The translations under genes were made by a program, and so were the position numbers. From the NCBI GenBank assembly GCA_003165615.1, contig PLWR01000179.1, forward strand, positions 321 through 12,362: a stretch of 12,042 bases of DNA. The letters are read 5' to 3'. The DNA is from Acidobacteriota bacterium. GTDB lineage: Bacteria; Acidobacteriota; Terriglobia; UBA7540. Of this stretch, positions 1-6,128 are shown piece after piece (the stretch's first letter is position 1; each line of letters opens with the position of its first letter). Below the pieces are notes generated by a model. It had not been told where the DNA came from, ran no database searches, and saw only the letters and a program-made list of their open reading frames with translations.

Positions 1-503
1 AGTTGTTCGTACATGGTCTGGGCGTGCGCGGAGCCCGGATAGATGGTAAAGCCAATCGCCACGCAACCCAGGCGCAGGGCATCGCCCACGCTGGCGGTCA
101 CGGCGGGGATGGGGTCCTTCTCGTCGTGCAACACGTCGTGGTTGTTGATTTTCAGGATCAGAGGGATTTCACCCGCGTGCCGGGCGGCCACTGACTCAAT
201 AAAGCCCAGGGGCGCAGCGTAGGCGTTGCAGCCCGCCGCCAGCGCCAACTCGATGTGATAGTCAGGATCGTACCCGGGCGGGTTCACGGCGAAACTCCGC
301 GCCGGCCCATGCTCAAAGCCCTGGTCCACGGGCAATATTACGAACTTTCCGGTTCCCCCCAGCCTGCCGGCATTGAGTAATCGCGCCAGGTTGGTCTTGA
401 CACCGGGATTATCACTTTCGTACCAGTTCAGAATCTCTTTGACCCGGCTGGTGTTGCCGGTTGCGTGCCCACCCAGGGTTCCAACAGTTGTCCCTGCAGC
501 CAT
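1..503 (-). CDS. fbaB: class I fructose-bisphosphate aldolase, FbaB/DhnA type (partial, 3' end beyond the window)
   Basis: The first 167 residues are visible and the gene continues past base 1. The family cleaves or forms fructose 1,6-bisphosphate through a Schiff-base lysine in glycolysis/gluconeogenesis, in the cytoplasm. The recognisable core is LLNAGRLGGTGKFVILPVDQ at residues 42-61, then GFEHGP and a FxxNPxxxDP segment (71-80). Next come ELALAAGCNA (85-94), a LILKIN strand (115-120) and VAIGFTIYPGS (148-158). These follow E. coli FbaB block by block (ILPVDQGVEH, FAANP, ELAIEAGCN, VKLNHN, GAVAVGATIYFGS, recalled from memory). The catalytic lysine lies in the missing half and cannot be checked. 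The start ATG at 503 has a GGAGG ribosome site (complement of 513-517) nine bases upstream. Family identity is confident; the exact substrate is inferred. Confidence 0.9.
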   Translation of the reverse strand, partial: MAAGTTVGTLGGHATGNTSRVKEILNWYESDNPGVKTNLARLLNAGRLGGTGKFVILPVDQGFEHGPARSFAVNPPGYDPDYHIELALAAGCNAYAAPLGFIESVAARHAGEIPLILKINNHDVLHDEKDPIPAVTASVGDALRLGCVAIGFTIYPGSAHAQTMYEQ

Positions 504-532
504 ATTCCGTTGCCTCCTACATAATTTACTAA

Positions 533-572
533 CCTCAGCGCCCGACGTTCAATTATGGGTTCGCGCCTGAGG
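533..572 (-). promoter_or_regulatory. possible stem-loop in the fbaB 5' leader
   Basis: CCTCAGCGC at 533-541 can pair with GCG at 563-565 and CTGAGG at 567-572, with one bulged C at 566. This gives a nine-pair stem closing a 21-nt loop. It lies about 30 bases upstream of the fbaB start codon and would be in the mRNA leader. No function is evident and chance is a real alternative. Confidence 0.25.
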
Positions 573-748
573 CCGTGCAAGAAGAAATTTGACACTCTGT
601 GGATGTCGGATCCGGCAACTCGCCGCGCTAATTCCAGAGCCGACCTTTGGACCCCGGGGGCCATATAAGAAAAAATAGTTTCTGCGTAGACTTCTGACGA
701 ACTGCGGCATAGTATTTGGGCGGATTTAGGGGACCACACGGAAGCCGT

Positions 749-767
749 TTGGCGCAGAAAGCGCCAA
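749..767. promoter_or_regulatory. perfect inverted repeat TTGGCGC-N5-GCGCCAA
   Basis: TTGGCGC (749-755) and GCGCCAA (761-767) are exact inverted copies around a 5-nt centre, AGAAA. Read as DNA this is a symmetric 19-bp site typical of a dimeric repressor operator. Read as RNA it is a strong short hairpin without a U-tract, so it is not a canonical terminator. It lies about 245 bp upstream of fbaB, so it could be an upstream control site for that gene. The regulator is unknown. Confidence 0.4.
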
Positions 768-1022
768 GTTGAAGAAACATGACTCCTCTCCAGAAATATC
801 GATGGTATACGATTTTTGCCATAAATATTGGCGGGATTGTTGGATGGGCAATAATGGCACCATCATTAACACTCGCATAGCATCGTTTATCTACTGGTTT
901 CGGTTGTGTGCTTGAACGCCTTCCTCGTTCCTGTCCTATACGTCCGCAAACCAAAATTATAGAAGGCCCCCTCTTCCCTCACTTAAATTTCAAACTGGGA
1001 TCCTACCTCCCCCGCAATAAGC

Positions 1023-1052
1023 TTGACAACCCGGGCGGTGTTAGGCTAGTAT
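1023..1052 (+). promoter_or_regulatory. candidate sigma-70-type promoter upstream of the direct repeats
   Basis: A consensus -35 TTGACA (1023-1028) is followed after 18 bases by TAGTAT (1047-1052), a four-of-six match to the -10 consensus. Transcription would start near 1059 and run through the repeat cluster towards the CBS gene nearly 600 bases away. It could drive a non-coding transcript, be the promoter of a lost gene, or be fortuitous. Confidence 0.4.
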
Positions 1053-1110
1053 TAAGGGTTCAGTTTAGCACCTGAACGCGGCGCGACGCCCGGAAAAATC
1101 GCCCTGGTAA

Positions 1111-1364
1111 CCCACGATGTATATGAAACCAAAGCCCCTTAAGCCGATTCGCCCAATTTCCTCCAAATTCTATCATATGGCATTTAAAGGATTTATCGGC
1201 CGGCCCGACTCCCGCGGTGAAGAAAAAAACAAATAAAAATAGGGGATGATCCCACGATGTTGATGAAAACAAAGGAAAATCGAAATGACATTTTGGATGG
1301 TCCCACGATGTTCATGAAAACAAATGACTTAATTTTTGTAACCCAAAATGTTGATGAAAAATAA
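1111..1364 (+). repeat. cluster of 4-5 irregularly spaced 23-bp direct repeats
   Basis: The unit is CCCACGATGTT, one variable base, then ATGAAAACAAA. Copies: 1111-1133 (CCCACGATGTATATGAAACC, then AAA), 1251-1273 and 1302-1324 (near perfect, differing at one base), and 1342-1364 (diverged CCCAAAATGTTGATGAAAAA, then TAA). A weaker copy at 1211-1233 matches at 17 of 23 positions. Start-to-start distances are 100, 40, 51 and 40 bp. The copies are all in one orientation, and I see no inverted copy elsewhere in the window. Irregular spacing and degeneracy argue against CRISPR. Multiple same-orientation sites at one edge of an AT-rich patch resemble transposase-binding repeats at the end of IS21-, Tn7- or Mu-like elements. 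An iteron-like regulator-binding array is the alternative. No transposase is visible. Confidence 0.75.
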
Positions 1365-1549
1365 GGGGCTTATGCGTTTCAAGCGGTCGAAGGTACGATC
1401 CGAGGTCAACACTCAGAGAAGGCCTGCCTGCGCCTGCCTGGGTAGTCTCCCGGTCTCGGGTGTAGCGTCGACTTCCAGCCCGGCATCGAGCCTCCAAGAT
1501 GGCGGCGCTAGGTTCAAACAAGGATAGTACCCCAGCCACCCTGCACCCC

Positions 1550-1578
1550 TTGACTTCCGCCTTGCGCCGCCGTAATCT
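1550..1578 (+). promoter_or_regulatory. promoter candidate for the CBS-domain gene
   Basis: TTGACT (1550-1555), a 17-base spacer and TAATCT (1573-1578) give a near-consensus -35 with a weaker -10. The predicted start near 1585 leaves a leader of about 60 bases before the ATG at 1646. Confidence 0.45.
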
Positions 1579-1645
1579 TAGCCTTCCAGGGTCCGCCACA
1601 ATCTGCGCAGCATAGCTTCTGAATCTCTTTTGTCCGGAGGCCGCG

Positions 1646-2080
1646 ATGAGTCTCCTCAAGATTGCCAGTGTCCCACCTGCCACGGTAGGGCCCCACTCAA
1701 CCGTGCTCGAAGCCGTGGAAGTCATGGCTGAGCACGCCGTGGGCGCAGTTGCCGTGGTTGACGGCGGCCAGTTGCTCGGCATCTTCACGGAGCGTGACGT
1801 GATGCTGCGCGTGGTGCTGCGTCATCGCCATCCCCGCGACACTCGCGTGGGTGATGTCATGACTTCCCCGGTCGAAACCATCACCGACGAAAGCCACGAG
1901 GAAGATGCCTTGGTCCACATGGTGGAGCGCCACGTGCGCCACCTGCCCATCGTCAACGCCAGCGGCCAGCTCACCGGCATGCTTTCCATTCGGAATCTGC
2001 TGGAGCATCGGGTGGACGAACTCGCCCGCGAACTTCATTCCCTCGATCAATACCTTTCCAACGATGGACCGGGCGGTTAA
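1646..2080 (+). CDS. tandem CBS-domain protein
   Basis: A 144-residue cytoplasmic protein made almost entirely of a CBS pair (Bateman module). CBS1 is at about residues 9-60, ending with the typical LLGIFTERDVMLRVV. CBS2 is at about 70-125, with GDVMTSPVETI, then RHLPIVNASGQLTGMLSIRN. Such stand-alone pairs usually bind adenine nucleotides or related ligands and act as energy or ligand sensors. The partner cannot be read from the sequence. The start is fixed by a CCGGAGG ribosome site (1634-1640) five bases before the ATG. The gene is monocistronic and ends two bases from the stop of the convergent ClC transporter gene. The neighbour's C-terminal region is also regulatory-like, but convergence means there is no operon link. 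The protein has no signal peptide or membrane segment. Family is confident; role unknown. Confidence 0.9.
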   Translation: MSLLKIASVPPATVGPHSTVLEAVEVMAEHAVGAVAVVDGGQLLGIFTERDVMLRVVLRHRHPRDTRVGDVMTSPVETITDESHEEDALVHMVERHVRHLPIVNASGQLTGMLSIRNLLEHRVDELARELHSLDQYLSNDGPGG

Positions 2081-2082
2081 GC

Positions 2083-3855
2083 TCAGCCCGCCGCGCGGTA
2101 AGCTTGCAGGATTTCCTGAAGGCCCACGACGCCTTCCAATTTGCGAAAGTTCGCCCGGTTCACGACGGGGAGGAAGGGTAAATCTCCCAGCCTTCGCAGT
2201 GCCTCTTCCAGGACATGGTCGGGATGGAGATGCGGTAAGGGCTCCGGCGGAAGCAGGCTGCGCAAGGTCATGCCCCCTCGAATAGGCGTGGCAAGGCGGC
2301 GCAGTTCCTCCTTTTTAATCCCGTACCATTTTCCGGCGTCATCCTCGGCGAACACGAAAACCTCCGAAGAAGCCTCGGCACGCTCCAGCGCCCAGCGGAG
2401 GGGATCGTCGATATTCAGCACCGCGCCTTGATACTGCCGCATGGCGTCTTCCACGTGCACAGAAACTTCTTCGCGACGCTCTTCCATGGAAGGCAACTCC
2501 ATTCCATCCTGCCGGGAGAGCAGATCAAACAGCGAAGTCTGCTGGTACTGGCGGGAAATCAGATAGGCGATGGTGTTGGAAATCATCACGGGGAGAATGA
2601 TGGAGTAATTGCCGCTCACTTCCAGAACCATAAATACGGAGGTCAAGGGTACACGCAGGAATCCCGCGAAAAGAGTCCCCATGCCCACCAGCGCGTAAGC
2701 GCCGACCCCCGCCGTCAGCCATGGGAAGAAGTGGTGTTCAATGCCACCCACCGCGCCACCCAGCATGGCGCCGATGAAAAGCGTGGGCGCAAACATGCCG
2801 CCCGGCGTGCCACTGACAAAGGAAAGGCTGCTAGAAAGGATTTTGAACATTGCCAGCAGCGCCAGGATTTGCCAGGTGAATTGATCGTGCATGGCCTGGT
2901 CGATAAAACCGTAGCCGGCGCCCATCACCTGCGGAAACCAGATGCCGATGACGCCGATCAACAACCCCGCCAGGGCGGGCTGAATGTACTGCGTCCAGCG
3001 GGGGAGAGCTTTCAGCCGCGGGCGCGCGTAAGCAACCAGCTTGACGAAGGCTAACGAAGAAACTCCCCCCATTACTCCCAGGGCGGCATAAGCCAGTAAC
3101 TCCGCGGGATGGACAAGGTGATAGACAGGAATGCGAAACAGAGCTTGGTCACCCAGGAACCACCGCGACACGATCACGCTGGAAACCGCCGACAGGACGA
3201 TGGCGCCCAACACCCCGGCGTTCCAGTTCCCAATGACTTCTTCAATGACAAACAGGACCGCGGATATCGGCGCGTTAAACGCCGCTGCCAGGCCTGCTGC
3301 CGCGCCCACCGGCGCGATCAGCCGTATTTTCTCGCGCGAGAACCGCAGCCGCCGCCCCAGCGCGGAGGCGATCCCGGCGCCCATCTGCAACGAAGGGTCC
3401 TCCGGCCCCAGTGACTGCCCGGTGCCGATCGCGAGTGCGCAGGTTATAAATTTCCCGATGACCGTATTGAAAGGAATATAGCCGTCAAAAATATAAACCG
3501 CTGCTTTGGTCTGATTTACTCCGCTGCCGCGGGCACGGGGGAAAAATCGAATCACCAGGTACGCCACCACCAACCCACCGATCGTCGGCACCGTCAGAAC
3601 GCGCGTCCAGGGCGGGGTCAGCCCGGACCCGAAAGCGAGCAGCCTTGTCCAGTCAATGGCGACGCGGAACAGAACCACGGATAACCCCGAGAAAAGTCCA
3701 ATGACCACCGCCAGGAGGAGGAAGAGCTGTGTTTCTTTCAGCCGCTCACCTTCCTGCACCCACGCTAAGCGCTTTCGCAGCTCGGCCCAAATGCCGGGCG
3801 CCGAAGGCGGTTGTTGGTTGGGGGTTACGGGGAGCGGCACCGCGGGCACCTTCAC
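2083..3855 (-). CDS. ClC-family chloride channel/transporter with C-terminal cytoplasmic CBS-like domain
   Basis: A 590-residue anion transporter: membrane domain at about 42-435, cytoplasmic tail at about 455-590 with two diverged CBS-like segments. The signatures are present in variant form. GSGVN (110-114) stands for the usual GSGIP, GPEDP (150-154) for GREGP, and GGMFAP (352-357) is canonical. Aligned by eye to E. coli ClC-ec1, the gating glutamate is E152 (E148) and the internal proton glutamate is E206 (E203), both kept. The central tyrosine Y445 falls at F443. Retained glutamates favour Cl-/H+ exchange over a passive channel, but this is an inference. The start is GTG at 3855, overlapping the upstream TGA as GTGA. 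A GGAGG site (complement of 3865-3869) lies nine bases before it. It is co-transcribed and translationally coupled with the zinc-ribbon/TPR gene. Confidence 0.92.
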   Translation of the reverse strand: MKVPAVPLPVTPNQQPPSAPGIWAELRKRLAWVQEGERLKETQLFLLLAVVIGLFSGLSVVLFRVAIDWTRLLAFGSGLTPPWTRVLTVPTIGGLVVAYLVIRFFPRARGSGVNQTKAAVYIFDGYIPFNTVIGKFITCALAIGTGQSLGPEDPSLQMGAGIASALGRRLRFSREKIRLIAPVGAAAGLAAAFNAPISAVLFVIEEVIGNWNAGVLGAIVLSAVSSVIVSRWFLGDQALFRIPVYHLVHPAELLAYAALGVMGGVSSLAFVKLVAYARPRLKALPRWTQYIQPALAGLLIGVIGIWFPQVMGAGYGFIDQAMHDQFTWQILALLAMFKILSSSLSFVSGTPGGMFAPTLFIGAMLGGAVGGIEHHFFPWLTAGVGAYALVGMGTLFAGFLRVPLTSVFMVLEVSGNYSIILPVMISNTIAYLISRQYQQTSLFDLLSRQDGMELPSMEERREEVSVHVEDAMRQYQGAVLNIDDPLRWALERAEASSEVFVFAEDDAGKWYGIKKEELRRLATPIRGGMTLRSLLPPEPLPHLHPDHVLEEALRRLGDLPFLPVVNRANFRKLEGVVGLQEILQAYRAAG

Positions 3856-5084
3856 GGGCGGGTTCCTCCCTGCTCTCGCGCCATCAGCAGCAACGCCAAG
3901 TCCGTGCCCTGCGGTTCGCCGCAGGTGTGGGTGGTGGCTTGCTCAATCCCGAACACCACATCCATAACCTGGGAAAGCAGCTCGGAATCACGATTGAGGT
4001 ATTGTTGCTGCGCGCGCGGCTGGAGCTCGGTCGCCTGGGCGTATCGTGCCTGGAGTGGGCCACCACCCGTCGCCTTCAAATCAATTCCCCTTTGTACTGC
4101 GCAGTTTTGCAGGCGAGTCAGTGCGGCGTTAAATGCCAAGACGGCGCGTCGGGCTCGCTCCATATTGTCTAAGCGGCGGTTGAAAGGATCGAGATTCAGA
4201 ACGGCTTGGGCGGTGTCAAGCATCGCCGCTGCCTGCGTCAAACGCGGATCTTGCTGCAAAGCCCGCGTCAGGAAGCGCTGTGCCTGCGCATATTCGCCGT
4301 TATGGAAGTGACACTCGCCGGCTCCGGCCAGGGCGTCCGGCGAACGGGGTTCCTCAAGAAGCGCTCGTTGAAACAGTTTCAGGGCGTCATCGTAGCCCTT
4401 AACTTGCAAAAGCAGATTCCCCACCTTGGTCTGCAAGGCGGGATCGGCGGGCAGGTCGGCCGCCATAGCGATCAATTCCGCACGCGCGGAATCCTTCTGT
4501 CCGGCATCCAGCAGGAAATCCACCAACTCCAGCCGGGCCGCCCTGCGCCTGACCACGGGATCGTCATCCCATTCACCGTAAATCGCGCCATGGTAAAACC
4601 GCAAGGCATCCAAGACAGCGTGCTCGCGCGCGGCCAGCCGTGCCAATTCCAGATTCACGGTGGCGTTGCCGGGTTCTCGCTCAAGCAAGTTCAGCAGGTA
4701 GGTGCGCGCTTCGGCGCCCGCTTCGCCCGAATTCCCCTCCATCATCAGCGCCTGCGCCAACTGCAACTGATAGTGCTCATTGTCATGCGAGTAGGATAGA
4801 GCGGTGCGAAAGTCGGCTAACGCGGCCGATGCGTGCCGGGCACGGAGGTCCTCTTCGCCACGTGTGTACCATTCTTCCGCTAACCCTTTTTCCATGTCAT
4901 GGTAGACCCGCACAGTTAAGCTCGTTATGACAAACAGGAGAATGAGGAGCACGAAAACTATCAGCAGAAACGTATCGCGCCGCAGAGACCAGAAATATCC
5001 GCCGTGGCCCGGGCAGAAAGGGCACTTTGACTGCCCCCACGGGATTTTGCGCCCACACTGTGTACAATTTCGTTCAGGTTCCAT
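3852..5084 (-). CDS. zinc-ribbon, single-membrane-span TPR protein
   Basis: A 410-residue protein of unknown specific function. The N-terminus has a four-cysteine zinc ribbon, C7-x2-C10 and C21-x2-C24. One hydrophobic span at about 38-58 follows (LLIVFVLLILLFVITSL), then a long helical repeat region. TPR-like units are clear at about 70-103, 104-137, 215-248 and 249-282 (e.g. GYDDALKLFQRALLEEPRSP at 230-249). The ribbon would be cytoplasmic and the TPRs outside if the span is inserted N-in, or the reverse. The tail contains HTCGEPQGTDLALLL (386-400), which looks conserved. The start ATG at 5084 has only a weak AAGG ribosome site. The gene leads the two-gene operon with the ClC transporter, so an assembly or regulatory role for that transporter is possible but unproven. 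Confidence 0.8.
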   Translation of the reverse strand: MEPERNCTQCGRKIPWGQSKCPFCPGHGGYFWSLRRDTFLLIVFVLLILLFVITSLTVRVYHDMEKGLAEEWYTRGEEDLRARHASAALADFRTALSYSHDNEHYQLQLAQALMMEGNSGEAGAEARTYLLNLLEREPGNATVNLELARLAAREHAVLDALRFYHGAIYGEWDDDPVVRRRAARLELVDFLLDAGQKDSARAELIAMAADLPADPALQTKVGNLLLQVKGYDDALKLFQRALLEEPRSPDALAGAGECHFHNGEYAQAQRFLTRALQQDPRLTQAAAMLDTAQAVLNLDPFNRRLDNMERARRAVLAFNAALTRLQNCAVQRGIDLKATGGGPLQARYAQATELQPRAQQQYLNRDSELLSQVMDVVFGIEQATTHTCGEPQGTDLALLLMAREQGGTRP

Positions 5085-5667
5085 CCGGCCTTGACCTCAC
5101 TCTGTGAACCCCCGGTCTTAAACAGGATAGCGCAACTTTCATGCCTTCAGAATTCATTCTGAGGCAGAAAGCGGAGTTTTGACGAGAAATATCGTAATGT
5201 GACCTACCTTGATGTTCTTTTGCGGTGAGAACGTATGAAAGTCAAGGCGTGGTGGCATCGCCGTTGCCACCTCACCCATACCACATTTGACCACGGCGAG
5301 TAGGAAAAGTCGCATGAGGATTCGGAGGGATTTTGCTGCCGGAGCAGCACGTGAGGTGCTCGAAAACTCCATCCAATCAGTGGCTCTGGGGCCACGCTAA
5401 ATGATAGTAAACAATAAGGAATCTGACGTGCGTCAAGTTTTCCTGAACACCCCTTTTTGCCCGCTTTTGTAATAGCGCGCCCTCAAAAAAAATGATATGG
5501 TCAACCGCGCAATTGGTCGAGGTAATTTCCGCGCGATCGCAAACCGAAGGAACGCACAGATCACGGATTCAGAGTTTGCGAGACGAGAGATTACAGGGAC
5601 CGGCATGTAACCGCGCCGTAGCCAACTCGACAAATTGCCAAAATCATTCTAACCAGGTGCTTTCAGC
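5085..5667. other. 580-bp gene-free spacer between the TPR operon and the cold-shock gene
   Basis: The two flanking genes diverge, so this holds both promoters and leaders. I see no credible protein: the short open frames lack ribosome sites and family resemblance. It contains an inverted repeat at 5143-5165 and two small perfect 5-bp hairpins, AGCAC-N5-GTGCT (5346-5360) and GTGGC-N6-GCCAC (5380-5395). An A-run lies at 5485-5492, just before a weak -10-like TGATAT (5493-5498). No convincing full promoter for the cold-shock gene could be assigned. If transcription starts near 5500, that gene would have a leader of roughly 160 bases. Confidence 0.45.
5143..5165 (-). promoter_or_regulatory. inverted repeat upstream of the TPR-ClC operon
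   Basis: TCAGAAT and ATTCTGA are exact inverted copies separated by TC (5147-5162). They are flanked by GCC (5143-5145) and GGC (5163-5165), with one unpaired T at 5146. The element is centred about 70 bases upstream of the operon's start codon, where an operator would sit. It could equally form an RNA hairpin in the leader. Confidence 0.35.
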
Positions 5668-5871
5668 ATGAAAGAACAAGGAACGGTAAAGTGGTTTAAC
5701 GCCGCAAAAGGCTACGGATTCATTCAGCGCGAAAGCGGCGAGGATGTATTCGTTCACTTCTCAGCAATCCAGGGCGATGGGTATCGCACGCTCGAAGAGG
5801 GCGCCCGGGTGAGCTTTGAAGTTAACAAGGGCCCCAAGGGTTTGCAAGCGGCGAACGTGGAACGTGTATAA
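5668..5871 (+). CDS. cold-shock protein, CspA family
   Basis: A 67-residue single cold-shock domain, the full family length. It binds single-stranded RNA and DNA and melts mRNA secondary structure in the cytoplasm. The N-terminal [15 protein letters not shown] (5-19) contains RNP1 (KGYGFI, 14-19). RNP2 is DVFVHFSAI (26-34), and the C-terminal strand is [10 protein letters not shown]. The start ATG has an AGGTG ribosome site (5655-5659) eight bases upstream. Not every CspA paralogue is cold-induced. Here, however, the next gene on the same strand is a fatty-acid desaturase, another classic cold-response gene, which supports a cold role. The long upstream spacer would allow a structured, temperature-responsive leader, but I cannot demonstrate one. 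Family identity is essentially certain; its exact role among paralogues is not. Confidence 0.97.
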   Translation: MKEQGTVKWFNAAKGYGFIQRESGEDVFVHFSAIQGDGYRTLEEGARVSFEVNKGPKGLQAANVERV

Positions 5872-5873
5872 GA

Positions 5874-5886
5874 CCCGCAACGCGGG
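5874..5886 (+). terminator. small GC hairpin just after the cold-shock gene
   Basis: CCCGC (5874-5878) and GCGGG (5882-5886) can pair around a 3-nt loop, two bases beyond the stop codon. No U-tract follows, so it is at best a weak terminator or a 3'-end stabiliser. Confidence 0.25.
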
Positions 5887-5962
5887 GTAGCTCAACGGTC
5901 AGGCTGGTCCGAGTTTTCATTCCTCCGGATGCCGTCGAATTTCGTGCAGGCTTGCCCGCGCA

Positions 5963-5980
5963 CAGGTATAATCATACCTG
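5963..5980 (+). promoter_or_regulatory. 18-bp palindromic operator candidate overlapping a -10 box, upstream of the desaturase
   Basis: CAGGTAT (5963-5969) and ATACCTG (5974-5980) are exact inverted copies around AATC. The left arm and centre contain a perfect TATAAT (5967-5972). No good -35 lies 16-18 bases upstream (GTGCAG at 5944-5949). A dimeric regulator bound here would cover the -10 of the desaturase promoter. A third copy of the half-site, ATACCTG, occurs at 6100-6106 near the desaturase ribosome site. Transcription from here would give a leader of about 150 bases. Confidence 0.6.
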
Positions 5981-5986
5981 ATGCCA

Positions 5987-6032
5987 AGCGAATCGTTTCG
6001 CTAAAGGGCAAAGGGTTGGTTTCCCTAGCCCT
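5987..6032 (+). promoter_or_regulatory. two hairpins in the desaturase 5' leader
   Basis: Hairpin one is AGCGAA (5987-5992) with TTCGCT (5997-6002) around TCGT, a perfect six-pair stem. Hairpin two is AGGGC (6005-6009) with GCCCT (6028-6032), then an inner GGG/CCC (6013-6015 with 6023-6025), closing a 7-nt loop. They follow directly after the palindrome. They could stabilise the mRNA or respond to temperature. There is no U-tract, so neither is a standard terminator. Confidence 0.35.
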
Positions 6033-6128
6033 CCTCTCTTGGTGTCTGAACTCAACAGGGCAATCGTACATCCAATAGAATACCGCCGGCTTGGGCCTGA
6101 TACCTGGGCAGGCATTCGAGGTAATTTT

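Larger units (their letters stand above)
504..1645. other. 1.1-kb gene-free region between fbaB and the CBS-domain gene
   Basis: I see no convincing protein here. The open frames on both strands are compositionally random, match no family I recognise and lack ribosome sites. The region is more AT-rich than its neighbours between about 780 and 1370. It holds the fbaB 5' leader, an inverted repeat at 749-767, a plus-strand promoter-like sequence at 1023-1052, a direct-repeat cluster at 1111-1364 and a promoter for the CBS gene at 1550-1578. A TATAAT on the minus strand (complement of 956-961) could serve fbaB, but no good -35 accompanies it. The AT shift and the repeats together suggest inserted or decayed DNA. 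Confidence 0.5.

Noticed and set aside
628..954. 108-residue minus-strand open frame upstream of fbaB
   Set aside because: No recognisable domain, no ribosome site, and it contains the inverted repeat at 749-767.
1258..1362. 34-residue open frame running through the direct repeats (starts ATGTTGATGAAAAC)
   Set aside because: No ribosome site. Only two of the repeat units share its frame, so repetition is at the DNA level and not the protein level.
1111..1364. CRISPR array
   Set aside because: Repeats are degenerate, spaced 40-100 bp irregularly, and no cas genes are present.
1312..1788. 158-residue minus-strand open frame opposite the CBS gene
   Set aside because: Low-complexity Ser/Arg/Ala composition, antisense to a solid gene, no family resemblance and no ribosome site.
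5085..5300. Fluoride riboswitch or fluoride-specific ClC system
   Set aside because: No riboswitch consensus is visible upstream of the operon. The transporter keeps the gating glutamate pattern of Cl-/H+ exchangers rather than fluoride-specific motifs.
5154..5372. 72-residue minus-strand open frame upstream of the TPR gene
   Set aside because: No family resemblance or ribosome site. It overlaps hairpins and likely promoter DNA.
5882..5925. tRNA-like start (GCGGGGTAGCTCAACGG) just after the cold-shock gene
   Set aside because: The first ~17 bases look like an acceptor and D-arm, but there is no proper D-stem closure, no TTCGAAT-type T-arm and no complementary 3' acceptor strand. At most a chance or decayed fragment.
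6039..6128. 30-residue N-terminal extension of the desaturase from a TTG
   Set aside because: No ribosome site at the TTG. The ATG at 6129 has a well-placed GAGG, and the extension is not hydrophobic or conserved-looking.
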